64,000 nucleotides of DNA from Amphibiibacter pelophylacis (lineage in GTDB: Bacteria > Pseudomonadota > Gammaproteobacteria > Burkholderiales > Burkholderiaceae_C), in NCBI RefSeq assembly GCF_037688875.1, contig NZ_JAWDIE010000014.1, positions 22,480 to 86,479 of the forward strand. The letters run 5' to 3'. The notes below the pieces were generated by a model. The model worked only from the letters and a program-made list of their open reading frames with translations, was not told where the DNA came from and did no database searches. The translations under genes and the position numbers were made by a program. Below, piece after piece: positions 34,956-43,132 of the stretch; the stretch's first letter is position 1, and every line of letters starts with the position of its first letter.

Positions 34956-35651
34956 TCAGGCCCTGGGCCCGTCGCGCAGCCAGTCGGCCAGGTCCTGCGG
35001 GCTGCGCGCAATGTGATTCGCGCCCCAGCCTTCGATGGGGCCGCTGTCGCCCAGGTAGCCCCAGGCCGCCGCCACCGCGACCATGCCGGCCGCGTGCGCG
35101 GCCTGGATGTCGCGCAGATCGTCGCCCACATACACGCAGCGCTGCGGCGCCACGCCCAGCGCTTCGGCGCAGTGCAGCAGCGGCGCCGGGTGCGGTTTGG
35201 GGTGCGCGGTGGTGTCGCCGCAGACCAGCACACGGCTGGCGTCCAGCGCGCGCAGCCCGGCGACCACGGGCCGGGCGTAGCGCGTGTGCTTGTTGGTCAT
35301 GATGCCCCAGGGCAGGGCCAGATCGTGCAGCGTCTGCAGCAGTTCGGGCACGCCGGGGAAGGGGCGGGTCTCGTTCAGCAGCCCGGTTTCGTAAGCGGCC
35401 AGGAAAGCCACCCGTGCGGCCTCGTAGCCGTCATCGTCGGGCGTCAGCCCCAGCGCCACACCCACCAGACCCCGCGCGCCGTTGCTGACCTGCGGCCGCA
35501 GCGCTTCAAAGGGCAGCGGTTCCAGAGCGCGCTGGCGACGCAGCGTGTTGGCGGCACCGGCCAGGTCGGGGGCGCTGTCGATCAGCGTGCCGTCCAGGTC
35601 AAAAAAGACGGCATCGGGCCGTGACGTGGGCAGATTACGGTTCAAGGGCAT
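34956..35651 (-). CDS. gph: Phosphoglycolate phosphatase (HAD family)
   Basis: A 231-residue HAD phosphatase that removes 2-phosphoglycolate. Motif I is FFDLDGTLIDSAPDL, motif II IMTNKH, and motif III/IV HPKPHPAPLL with YVGDDLRDI. The cap domain (about 30-95) has the usual Gph form. It lies 8 bp after ubiG on the same strand, the common ubiG-gph order. Confidence 0.93.
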   Translation of the reverse strand: MPLNRNLPTSRPDAVFFDLDGTLIDSAPDLAGAANTLRRQRALEPLPFEALRPQVSNGARGLVGVALGLTPDDDGYEAARVAFLAAYETGLLNETRPFPGVPELLQTLHDLALPWGIMTNKHTRYARPVVAGLRALDASRVLVCGDTTAHPKPHPAPLLHCAEALGVAPQRCVYVGDDLRDIQAAHAAGMVAVAAAWGYLGDSGPIEGWGANHIARSPQDLADWLRDGPRA

Positions 35652-35659
35652 GGCGTGTT

Positions 35660-36379
35660 TCAGCCCTGCAGCGGCCGGCGGCAGGACATCATGTAGTTGA
35701 TGGGGGTGCGCGCGCTGATCCAGGCGCGCCGGGTGATCGGGTTGTAACCCAGGCCTGCGACACGCTCAAGCTGCAGCCCGGCATGGCGCGCCCAGGCGGC
35801 CAGCTCGGCCGGCTGGATGAACTGCGCATAATCGTGCGTTCCCCTGGGAATCAGGCCTGTCAGGTATTCGGCCGCCACAATGGCGCCCAGAAAGGCCGCC
35901 GGATGGCGGTTGAGCGTCGAAAAAAACACCTGCCCCCCGGGTTTCACCAGGCGCGCGCAGGCCGCGACGATGGAGACCGGGTCGGGCACGTGCTCCAGCA
36001 TTTCCATGCAGCTGACCACGTCGTAGCGCTGGGGTTCGCGCTCGGCCAGCGCTTCAGCGGCGATGGTTTCGTAGCGGATGTGCTCCAGCCCCTGCTCCAG
36101 CGCGTGCAGGCGCGCAACCTGCAGCGAGGCGTCGGCCAGGTCCACGCCCAGCGCACTGCGGGCGTTGCGGCCCAGCGATTCGGTCAGCAGACCGCCCCCG
36201 CAGCCCACATCCAACACGTCGCGCCCCTCGACCTGGGCCTGTGCGGTGATCCAGCGCGTGCGCAGCGGGTTGATGTCGTGCAGGGTTTTGAACTCGCCGT
36301 CCGGATCCCACCAGTGCTGGGCCAGCGCGGCGAATTTGCCGATTTCCTGTGGGTTGACGTTGGCGGCGGCGACAGTCAT
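35660..36379 (-). CDS. ubiG: Ubiquinone biosynthesis O-methyltransferase
   Basis: A 239-residue SAM-dependent methyltransferase acting twice in ubiquinone synthesis. The SAM loop is VLDVGCGGGLLTESLGR. EIGKFAALAQHWWDPDGEFKTLH and MLEHVPDP are strong UbiG signatures. The C-terminal NYMMSCRRP is close to the family end. AGGAG precedes the ATG at 36379. It is upstream of gph and separated from the ompA-like gene by a terminator. Confidence 0.97.
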   Translation of the reverse strand: MTVAAANVNPQEIGKFAALAQHWWDPDGEFKTLHDINPLRTRWITAQAQVEGRDVLDVGCGGGLLTESLGRNARSALGVDLADASLQVARLHALEQGLEHIRYETIAAEALAEREPQRYDVVSCMEMLEHVPDPVSIVAACARLVKPGGQVFFSTLNRHPAAFLGAIVAAEYLTGLIPRGTHDYAQFIQPAELAAWARHAGLQLERVAGLGYNPITRRAWISARTPINYMMSCRRPLQG

Positions 36380-36418
36380 GGGGCTCTCCTGAAAGCAAAG
36401 GGGAGGATGCCACAATGC

Positions 36419-36443
36419 AAAAACCCCGCCGAGGCGGGGTTTC
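36419..36443 (-). terminator. Rho-independent terminator of the OmpA-like lipoprotein gene
   Basis: On the reverse strand AAACCCCGCC, loop TCG, GGCGGGGTTTTT. It lies about 50 nt after the stop at 36493 and before ubiG. The arms are perfectly complementary. Confidence 0.9.
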
Positions 36444-36492
36444 GAGCAGTGGGCCCGGCCGGGGCCGGACTCCAAGAGCATCCTGTGAGGGA

Positions 36493-37155
36493 TTACTTGG
36501 TGCGCTGACCCACGACTTCGATTTCCACGCGACGGTTCTTCGCGCGGCCAGCGGCCGTCTTGTTCGAGGCGATAGGCTGCTTTTCGCCTTTGCCTTCGGT
36601 GTAGATGCGGCTGCGCTCGATGCCCTTGCCGACCAGATATTCCTTGACCGCGTTGGCGCGGCGCAGGGACAGTTTCTGGTTGTAGGCGTCGGAGCCCACG
36701 CTGTCGGTGTGGCCAACAGCGATGATGACTTCCAGGTTGATGTCTTTGGTCAGACCCGACAGCTCATCCAGCTTGCGGCGGCCTTCGGGCTTGAGCACGG
36801 ACTTGTCGAAGTCGAAGAAGGCGTCGGCCTGGAAGGTGACCTTTTCGCTGACCGGAGCAGCCGGAGCGGGGGCAGGTGCCGTAGCGGGTGCAGGTGCCGG
36901 AGCGGGTGCCGGCACCGGAGCGGGTGCACCGGGCTTGCCACAGGCTTCGGAAGCTGCGGTTTCCGGCGTCCACACGCTGTTGCGCCAGCAGTGCTCGAAG
37001 GTGCCGTTCATCCAGACGGTGCCATCAGCAGCGCGCCAGTTGTTCACAGCGTTCTGGCTGTTGTCCATCATGCTGCCAGAAGGCATGCCGACGGAAGCAC
37101 AGGCGGACAGGGCAGCAGACGCAACCAGCAGGGTTACGGTGTTGAGTTTTTTCAT
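36493..37155 (-). CDS. OmpA-family outer membrane lipoprotein
   Basis: A 220-residue lipoprotein with lipobox LSAC at about residue 19. A short Trp-rich region (NNWRAADGTVWMNGTFEHCWRN) is followed by a Pro/Ala linker of about 30 residues. The C-terminal OmpA domain (about 105-215) has FFDFDKSVLKPEGR, GHTDSVGSDAYNQKLSLRRA and GKGEKQPIASN-type peptidoglycan-binding motifs. It probably anchors the outer membrane to peptidoglycan. AGAGGAG precedes the ATG. The 5' leader holds a hairpin (CACGGGGCC/GGCCCGTG), as seen in stable omp mRNAs. It sits upstream of ubiG and divergent from gyrA. Confidence 0.9.
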   Translation of the reverse strand: MKKLNTVTLLVASAALSACASVGMPSGSMMDNSQNAVNNWRAADGTVWMNGTFEHCWRNSVWTPETAASEACGKPGAPAPVPAPAPAPAPATAPAPAPAAPVSEKVTFQADAFFDFDKSVLKPEGRRKLDELSGLTKDINLEVIIAVGHTDSVGSDAYNQKLSLRRANAVKEYLVGKGIERSRIYTEGKGEKQPIASNKTAAGRAKNRRVEIEVVGQRTK

Positions 37156-37458
37156 GATTCTCCTCTCGGTGGGAAATAAATCACGGGCCACAGAGAGGCC
37201 CCGTGCAAACTTGAAGGGTGAGAACCCGCGAGCCGCAGGGCATCACCACCAACGGGTCTGATTGTGCCATACGGTTTTTGGGGGCGAGCTTTTTGCCCGG
37301 GGGTCTTGCCGGGGCGGTGGGCGAATGTTGCAAACTTGATACAGCCACCGGCTTGCGGCCGGTTTCTGGCCGCTTCGCACCGGTGTGCAAAAGCGCTGCG
37401 TGAGCGCCTGGCGCAGCCTTTACAATGACTAGTTGAACTGACCGCTTCCCGGACCGCC
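37156..37458 (+). other. ompA-gyrA divergent intergenic region
   Basis: Three hundred bases without a gene. Near the ompA side is the leader hairpin at 37182-37205. An 11-bp direct repeat TGCAAACTTGA occurs at 37204-37214 and 37329-37339. On the gyrA side a TACAAT (37421-37426) is a plausible -10 box for gyrA, with no good -35. G/T-rich tracts (GGTTTTTGGGGGCG) lie between. Nothing else is recognisable. Confidence 0.5.
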
Positions 37459-40128
37459 ATGAATTCTTTCGCCAAGGAAACCCTGCCCATCAGCCTCGAA
37501 GAGGAGATGAAGCGGTCCTACCTGGATTACGCCATGAGCGTCATCGTGGGCCGGGCGCTGCCCGACGCCCGCGACGGACTCAAGCCCGTGCACCGGCGCG
37601 TGCTCTACGGCATGCACGAGCAGAACAACGACTGGAACCGGGCTTTCCGCAAGAGCGCCCGCATAGTCGGTGACGTGATGGGTAAATATCACCCGCACGG
37701 CGACAGCGCCATTTACGACACCATCGTGCGCATGGCCCAGCCCTTTTCGCTGCGCCACATGCTGGTGGACGGGCAGGGCAACTTCGGTTCGATCGACGGT
37801 GACAACGCCGCCGCCATGCGCTACACCGAGATCCGTCTGGCCAAGATCGCCCACGAGATGCTGGCCGACATCGACAAGGAAACCGTCGATTTCGGACCCA
37901 ACTACGATGGCTCCGAGAGCGAGCCGCTGGTCCTGCCGACGCGCCTGCCCAACCTGCTGGTCAACGGCAGCGCCGGGATCGCCGTGGGCATGGCCACCAA
38001 CATTCCGCCGCACAATCTGTGCGAAGTGGTCGACGCCTGCCAGCACATGCTGGAGAACCCCGACGCTGGCATCGACGAGATCATGCAGTTCATCCCGGCG
38101 CCGGATTTCCCCACCGGCGGCATCATTTACGGCCTGTCCGGCGTGCGCGAAGGCTATCGCACCGGGCGGGGCCGTGTGGTCATGCGCGCCAAGGTGCACT
38201 TCGAGGACATCGGCAAAGGCGAGCGCCAGGCGATCATCGTTGACGAGATCCCCTATCAGGTCAACAAGAAATCGTTGCTGGAGCGCATGGCCGAGCTGGT
38301 CAACGAGAAAAAGCTCGAAGGCATCAGCCACATCCAGGACGAATCGGATAAATCCGGCATGCGCGTGGTGATTGAGCTCAAGCGCGGCGAAGTGCCCGAG
38401 GTGGTGCTCAACAACCTGTACAAGATGACGCAGCTGCAGGACAGCTTCGGCATCAATATGGTCGCGCTGATCGACAACCAGCCGCGCCTGTGCAACATCA
38501 AGGATCTGATCACCGTTTTCCTGCGTCACCGCCGCGAAGTCATCACCCGGCGCACCGTTTACGACCTGCGCAAAGCGCGCGAACGCGGCCACATCCTGGA
38601 AGGCCTGGCGGTGGCGCTGGCCAACATCGACGAGTTCATCCGCATCATCCGCGAATCGCCGACGCCGCCCGTTGCGCGCACCGCGCTGATGGAACGCGGC
38701 TGGGATTCGGCCATGGTCAAGGCCATGCTGGAGCGCACCGAGCTGGCGGGCCTGGGCGGCCGCGACGCTTTCGCGCCCGAGAATCTGCCAGCCCAGTTCG
38801 GACTGCAGCCGGATGGCCTTTACCGCCTGACCGACGCGCAGGCTGGCGAAATTCTGCAGATGCGCCTGCAGCGCCTGACGGGTCTGGAGCAGGACAAAAT
38901 CATCGCCGAGTACCGCGAGGTCATGGACCAGATCGCCGACCTGCTCGACATCCTGGCCAAGCCCGCGCGCGTCACCGCCATCATCGCGGGCGATCTGGAC
39001 GCGCTGCGCAAAGAGTTCGGCGAGACCAAACTGGGCGCGCGCCGCAGCCACATCGAGCACAACGCGCAGGAACTGGGCACGGAAGACCTGATTACGCCGC
39101 TGGACATGGTGGTTACGCTGTCGCACACCGGCTATATCAAGAGCCAGCCGCTGTCCGAATACCGCGCGCAAAAGCGCGGCGGGCGCGGCAAGCAGGCGAC
39201 CACGACCAAGGAAGACGACTGGGTGGACCAGCTTTTCGTGGCCAACACCCACGACTGGATGCTGTGTTTCAGCAACATGGGCCGCGTCTACTGGCTGAAG
39301 GTGTGGGAAGTGCCGCAGGGCGGACGCAATTCGCGCGGCAAGCCCATCGTCAACATGTTCCCGCTGCAGCCCGCCGAGAAAATCACCGTGGTGCTGCCGC
39401 TGACGGGCGAGTTCCGCAGCTTCCCCGAGGACCATTTTGTCTTCATGGCCACCCGCATGGGCACCGTGAAGAAAACCGCGCTGCCCGATTTCAGCAACCC
39501 GCGCAAGGCGGGCATCATCGCGGTCGACCTGGACGAGGGCGATTACCTGGTGGGCGCCGCGCTGACCGACGGCCGTCACGACGTGATGCTGTTCAGTGAC
39601 GGCGGCAAGGCTGTGCGCTTTGACGAAGGCGACGTCCGCCCCATGGGCCGCCAGGCGCGCGGCGTGCGCGGCATGATGCTGGATGAGGGCCAGAGCGTCA
39701 TCACGATGCTGGTCGCGGGCGACGGTGAACAGAGCGTGCTCACCGCCACCGAAAACGGCTACGGCAAGCGCACCAGCATCACCGAATACACCCGCCACGG
39801 GCGCGGCACCAAGGGCATGATCGCCATCCAGCAGTCGGGCCGCAACGGCCGCGTGGTGGCGGCGACGTTGGTCCACGCTGATGACGAGATCATGCTCATC
39901 ACTGACACCGGCGTTCTGGTGCGCACGCGGGTGTCCGAGATCCGCGAACTGGGCCGCGCCACCCAGGGCGTGACGCTGATTGCGCTGGACGAAGGCGCCA
40001 AGCTGATCGGCCTGCAGCGCATTGTCGAGAACGATGCGGCTGACGATGTGTCCGATGTCACGCTGGACGGCGCCGCAGATGCTTCTGCCCCCGATGATGC
40101 CAGGCCTGAAACACCGTCCGCTGAATAA
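37459..40128 (+). CDS. gyrA: DNA gyrase subunit A
   Basis: An 889-residue type II topoisomerase subunit that breaks and rejoins DNA to add negative supercoils. The active-site Tyr is Y122 in AMRYTE. The quinolone-determining region reads HPHGDSAIYD, with S83 and D87 in the same numbering as E. coli, the drug-sensitive residues. The C-terminal beta-pinwheel begins near 530 and contains the GyrA-box region QKRGGRGKQ, the mark of gyrase rather than topoisomerase IV. The acidic tail is normal. Confidence 0.99.
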   Translation: MNSFAKETLPISLEEEMKRSYLDYAMSVIVGRALPDARDGLKPVHRRVLYGMHEQNNDWNRAFRKSARIVGDVMGKYHPHGDSAIYDTIVRMAQPFSLRHMLVDGQGNFGSIDGDNAAAMRYTEIRLAKIAHEMLADIDKETVDFGPNYDGSESEPLVLPTRLPNLLVNGSAGIAVGMATNIPPHNLCEVVDACQHMLENPDAGIDEIMQFIPAPDFPTGGIIYGLSGVREGYRTGRGRVVMRAKVHFEDIGKGERQAIIVDEIPYQVNKKSLLERMAELVNEKKLEGISHIQDESDKSGMRVVIELKRGEVPEVVLNNLYKMTQLQDSFGINMVALIDNQPRLCNIKDLITVFLRHRREVITRRTVYDLRKARERGHILEGLAVALANIDEFIRIIRESPTPPVARTALMERGWDSAMVKAMLERTELAGLGGRDAFAPENLPAQFGLQPDGLYRLTDAQAGEILQMRLQRLTGLEQDKIIAEYREVMDQIADLLDILAKPARVTAIIAGDLDALRKEFGETKLGARRSHIEHNAQELGTEDLITPLDMVVTLSHTGYIKSQPLSEYRAQKRGGRGKQATTTKEDDWVDQLFVANTHDWMLCFSNMGRVYWLKVWEVPQGGRNSRGKPIVNMFPLQPAEKITVVLPLTGEFRSFPEDHFVFMATRMGTVKKTALPDFSNPRKAGIIAVDLDEGDYLVGAALTDGRHDVMLFSDGGKAVRFDEGDVRPMGRQARGVRGMMLDEGQSVITMLVAGDGEQSVLTATENGYGKRTSITEYTRHGRGTKGMIAIQQSGRNGRVVAATLVHADDEIMLITDTGVLVRTRVSEIRELGRATQGVTLIALDEGAKLIGLQRIVENDAADDVSDVTLDGAADASAPDDARPETPSAE

Positions 40129-40199
40129 ACGATGAAACCTCTGCGTGCGGACTGACTCCAAGCCCGTGTTGCTCACCGTATCAATTACCAAGGAAAAAC

Positions 40200-40787
40200 G
40201 TGCAAGTGCAAGTCATGAAAATCAAATCTCTGGCCGTGGCGGCCGCGTGTGTGATGGGCGTTCTGGCGGTGCAGCCCGCGCTGGCCCAGTCGGCCGACAA
40301 GAAGGCCCTGATCCAGAAGCTGGTCCAGCTGCAGCAGCCGGGCATTGATGCCATGTCGCGCGGTCTGGTTCAAGGTCCTGCCTCGCAGCTGCTGGACGAA
40401 GCCGCTGGTTACATCCAGACGCAGGTGCCGCCCGCGCAGCAGCAGGCCATGGCCAAGGGCGTGGATGACGACGTCAAGAAGTACATGGACGACGCCCTAC
40501 CCATGGTGCGCAGCAGCGCGACCAAGCTGGCGCCGTCGGTTCTGGGCCCGATTTTTGAGAAAAACTTCACGGTTGAAGAGCTTCAGCAGGCCATCCAGAT
40601 TCTGGAATCGCCCGTGCAGAAAAAGCTGCAGCAGATTTCGCCCGAGCTTCAGCAGGCCCTGGTGGACGCCGTGGTCAAGAGCACTGATGCGCAGATCCAG
40701 CCCAAAATCGCCAATCTGAACACCAGCCTGCGCAAGCGCCTGAACATTCCGGCGAACTCGCCTGCAGTGGCTGCGCCCAAGAAGTAA
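40200..40787 (+). CDS. Exported DUF2059-family protein
   Basis: A 195-residue protein with a signal peptide (SLAVAAACVMGVLAVQPALAQ). Its DUF2059-like helical domain includes the FTVEELQQAIQILESPVQKKLQQ segment. The family is common in proteobacteria and has no established function. AAGGA sits 7 nt before the GTG at 40200; the ATG at 40215 is a possible internal alternative but is far from this site. It lies between gyrA and serC, as in other Comamonadaceae, so it may be cotranscribed with serC only 6 bp downstream. Confidence 0.85.
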   Translation: MQVQVMKIKSLAVAAACVMGVLAVQPALAQSADKKALIQKLVQLQQPGIDAMSRGLVQGPASQLLDEAAGYIQTQVPPAQQQAMAKGVDDDVKKYMDDALPMVRSSATKLAPSVLGPIFEKNFTVEELQQAIQILESPVQKKLQQISPELQQALVDAVVKSTDAQIQPKIANLNTSLRKRLNIPANSPAVAAPKK

Positions 40788-40793
40788 GCCGGG

Positions 40794-41888
40794 TTGGCCG
40801 TGCATCGTCCCTACAACTTCTCGGCGGGCCCGGCCGCGCTGCCGACGGAAGTGCTCCAGCAGGCCGCTGCCGAGATGCTGGACTGGCACGGCACCGGCCT
40901 TGGCGTGATGGAAATGAGCCACCGCAGCAGTGCGTTTGGCGAAATTCTCGATCACGCCCAGAGCACGCTGCGCCGCCTGCTGGCGGTGCCGGATGATGTT
41001 CACATCCTCTTCGTGCAGGGCGGTGGGCTGGGCGAAAACGCCGCTGTGCCGCTTAATTTGAGCCGGGGCGGGGCGGTGGATGTGGTGGTCAGCGGCGCCT
41101 GGTCGGCCAAATCGGCGCAAGAGGCCGCACGCTACGCCGACGTGGCGATTGCGGCCAGTTCCAAAAACAGCGGCTACTGCGCCATGCCCGACCCGGCCTC
41201 CTGGCGCATCCGCCCGGACGCGGCCTATGTGCATGTGTGCAGCAACGAAACCATCCACGGCGTCGAGCTGGCCGACTGGCCGGATCTGGCCGCCTTGGGC
41301 AGCGCTGCGCCGCTGGTGGTCGACTGCTCGTCGCACATCCTGTCGCGGCCCATGGACTGGTCGCGCATTGGCCTGGCATTCGCCGGAGCGCAGAAAAACA
41401 TCGGCCCGGCGGGTCTGACGCTGGTCTTTGTCAAGGACAGCCTGCTGGGCCGGGCGCTGCCCATCTGTCCGCAGGTGTGGAACTACACCGAGCTGGCGGC
41501 CCAGCAGTCCATGGTCAACACGCCGCCGACTTACGCCATTTATATGGCCGGTCTGGTGTTTGACTGGATCGAGCGCCAAGGCGGCGTACCCGCCATGCAG
41601 GCCGCTGCGCAGGAGCGCGCCGCGCTGCTCTATGACTATCTGGACGCCAGCGATTTTTACGAAAACCGTGTCGCGCCGGGCAGCCGCTCGCTGATGAACG
41701 TGCCCTTCTTCCTGAAGGACGAATCGCGCAACGCCGATTTCCTGGCGCAGGCTCAAAGCCGCGGTCTGCTGCAGCTCAAAGGCCACAAGTCGGTGGGTGG
41801 GATGCGCGCCTCGATCTACAACGCCATGCCGCTGGCGGGCGTACAGGCGCTGGTGGATTTTTTGCGGGATTTTGAGCGGGGGCAGTGA
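40794..41888 (+). CDS. serC: Phosphoserine aminotransferase
   Basis: A 364-residue PLP enzyme of serine and pyridoxine synthesis. It begins near YNFSAGPAALP. FVQGGGLGENAAVPLNL is the cofactor phosphate region in its betaproteobacterial form. GLAFAGAQKNIGPAGLT holds the PLP lysine, and VNTPPTYAIYM is conserved. The start is TTG at 40794 or GTG at 40800; no ATG is available and the Shine-Dalgarno is weak, so initiation may be coupled to the DUF2059 gene 6 bp upstream. pheA and tyrA follow. Confidence 0.96.
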   Translation: MAVHRPYNFSAGPAALPTEVLQQAAAEMLDWHGTGLGVMEMSHRSSAFGEILDHAQSTLRRLLAVPDDVHILFVQGGGLGENAAVPLNLSRGGAVDVVVSGAWSAKSAQEAARYADVAIAASSKNSGYCAMPDPASWRIRPDAAYVHVCSNETIHGVELADWPDLAALGSAAPLVVDCSSHILSRPMDWSRIGLAFAGAQKNIGPAGLTLVFVKDSLLGRALPICPQVWNYTELAAQQSMVNTPPTYAIYMAGLVFDWIERQGGVPAMQAAAQERAALLYDYLDASDFYENRVAPGSRSLMNVPFFLKDESRNADFLAQAQSRGLLQLKGHKSVGGMRASIYNAMPLAGVQALVDFLRDFERGQ

Positions 41889-41896
41889 GTTGGGCT

Positions 41897-41922
41897 CTGG
41901 CCAACTTCGCTCGCCAGTTTTT
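41897..41922 (+). terminator. Possible terminator or attenuator hairpin between serC and pheA
   Basis: CTGGC (41897-41901) pairs with GCCAG (41913-41917) and is followed by TTTTT. The stem is only 5 bp with an 11-nt loop. It competes with an alternative GTTGG/CCAAC hairpin using bases 41889-41905. It overlaps a 13-codon frame (41885-41926) that starts at the serC stop and ends in two Phe codons. Confidence 0.4.
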
Positions 41923-41956
41923 CTGACCCCGCGTGCCTGAGGGCGCGGGAGTCGCG

Positions 41957-41976
41957 GCACAATCGGGGCATTGTGC
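41957..41976 (+). repeat. Inverted repeat upstream of pheA
   Basis: GCACAAT and ATTGTGC pair perfectly around CGGGGC, 20 bp before the pheA ATG. The GCAC also belongs to a second larger inverted repeat (GTGCC 41934-41938 with GGCAC 41956-41960), so the two structures exclude each other. It could be an operator, an RNA switch, or contain the pheA -10 (CACAAT). Confidence 0.5.
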
Positions 41977-41995
41977 TTCCCTGACGAGTGTGCTG

Positions 41996-43132
41996 ATGAC
42001 CCCGAGTGACGCCCCATCCCCGACGCCGCCTGCTGCTGGACAGGCTCCCGATCCCCGGCTCCTCGCGCTGCGCGGTGAAATCGACGCCGTGGATCGCCAG
42101 CTGCTTGATCTGATCAACCAGCGCGCGCGCCTGGCACAGGCGGTCGGCGAGGTCAAAAAGCACGAGGGTTCGGTGGTCTTCCGCCCCGAGCGCGAAGTGC
42201 AGGTCATCGCCAACCTGAAAGACATCAACCCCGGCCCGCTCGCTGAGGCCAGCGTCGCACCGATCTGGCGCGAGATCATGGCCGCCTGCCGCAGCCTGGA
42301 AACGCCCATGCGCGTGGCCTATCTGGGCCCGGCGGGCACCTTTAGTGAAGAGGCGGCGCTGGCCTATTTCGGCTCCAGCATCGTGCGCCTGCCGTGCATC
42401 AGCATCGACGAAGTGTTCCGCACGACGACTGCCGGAGCGGCCGATTTCGGCGTGATCCCGGTCGAGAATTCGACCGAAGGCGTGGTTGCGCGGTCGCTGG
42501 ATCTTTTCCTGAACACGCCGCTGTTCATCATCGGCGAGACCAGCCTGTTCGTGCGCCACAATGTGCTGCGCCGCGAGAACCGGCTGGATGGCATCGAAGC
42601 CGTCGTCGCGCACCCGCAGGCGCTGGCGCAGTGCCACGGCTGGCTCAGCCAGCACCTGCCGCACGCCGAGCGCCGTCCGGTATCCAGCAACGCCGAAGGG
42701 GCGCGTCTGGCCGGGCAGGACGTGAGCCTGGCCGCCCTGGCCAGCACGCGTGCGGCCAACGAATACGGTCTGCACGTGGTCTCGCCCGCCGTCCAGGACG
42801 ATGCGCACAACCGCACGCGCTTTGTCATCGCGGCGCACCCGCAGACGCAGCGCCAGCCTGGCCCCAGCGGCAACGACTGCACCAGCCTGATCGTCTCGGT
42901 GCCCAACGAGGCGGGCGCGGTGCACGACATGCTGATGCCGCTCAAGGAAAACGGCGTGTCGATGACGCGTTTTGAATCGCGTCCGGCGCGCTCCGGGCAG
43001 TGGGAATACTTCTTCTACATCGATATTCAGGGCCATCCTGACCAGCCGCACGTGGCGCGGGCGCTGCTGGGTCTGCGCCAGGTCTGCACTTTTTACCGCC
43101 AGCTGGGCACCTACCCGCTGGACGCGCACTGA
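41996..43132 (+). CDS. pheA: Chorismate mutase/prephenate dehydratase (P-protein)
   Basis: A 378-residue bifunctional enzyme converting chorismate to phenylpyruvate. AroQ-type chorismate mutase covers about residues 20-100 (LRGEIDAVDRQLLDLINQRA). Prephenate dehydratase covers about 105-285 (VAYLGPAGTFSEEAA, VIPVENSTEGVV, and TRFVI). The ACT domain (about 300-370) contains the GAVHDMLMP and FESRPAR segments that bind phenylalanine for feedback control. The start is the ATG at 41996; an upstream in-frame ATG at 41933 would run through the inverted repeats. It is coupled to tyrA by TGATG overlap. Confidence 0.97.
   Translation: MTPSDAPSPTPPAAGQAPDPRLLALRGEIDAVDRQLLDLINQRARLAQAVGEVKKHEGSVVFRPEREVQVIANLKDINPGPLAEASVAPIWREIMAACRSLETPMRVAYLGPAGTFSEEAALAYFGSSIVRLPCISIDEVFRTTTAGAADFGVIPVENSTEGVVARSLDLFLNTPLFIIGETSLFVRHNVLRRENRLDGIEAVVAHPQALAQCHGWLSQHLPHAERRPVSSNAEGARLAGQDVSLAALASTRAANEYGLHVVSPAVQDDAHNRTRFVIAAHPQTQRQPGPSGNDCTSLIVSVPNEAGAVHDMLMPLKENGVSMTRFESRPARSGQWEYFFYIDIQGHPDQPHVARALLGLRQVCTFYRQLGTYPLDAH

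Noticed and set aside
37204..37339. TCAAGTTT repeats (reverse strand) as sigma-28 promoters
   Set aside because: Neither copy has a GCCGATAA-like -10 eleven bases downstream.
37429..40191. A 920-codon open frame antisense to gyrA
   Set aside because: It is a by-product of high GC and codon bias. Its translation is His/Gln/Ala-rich low-complexity with no family features, whereas the sense strand encodes full gyrA.
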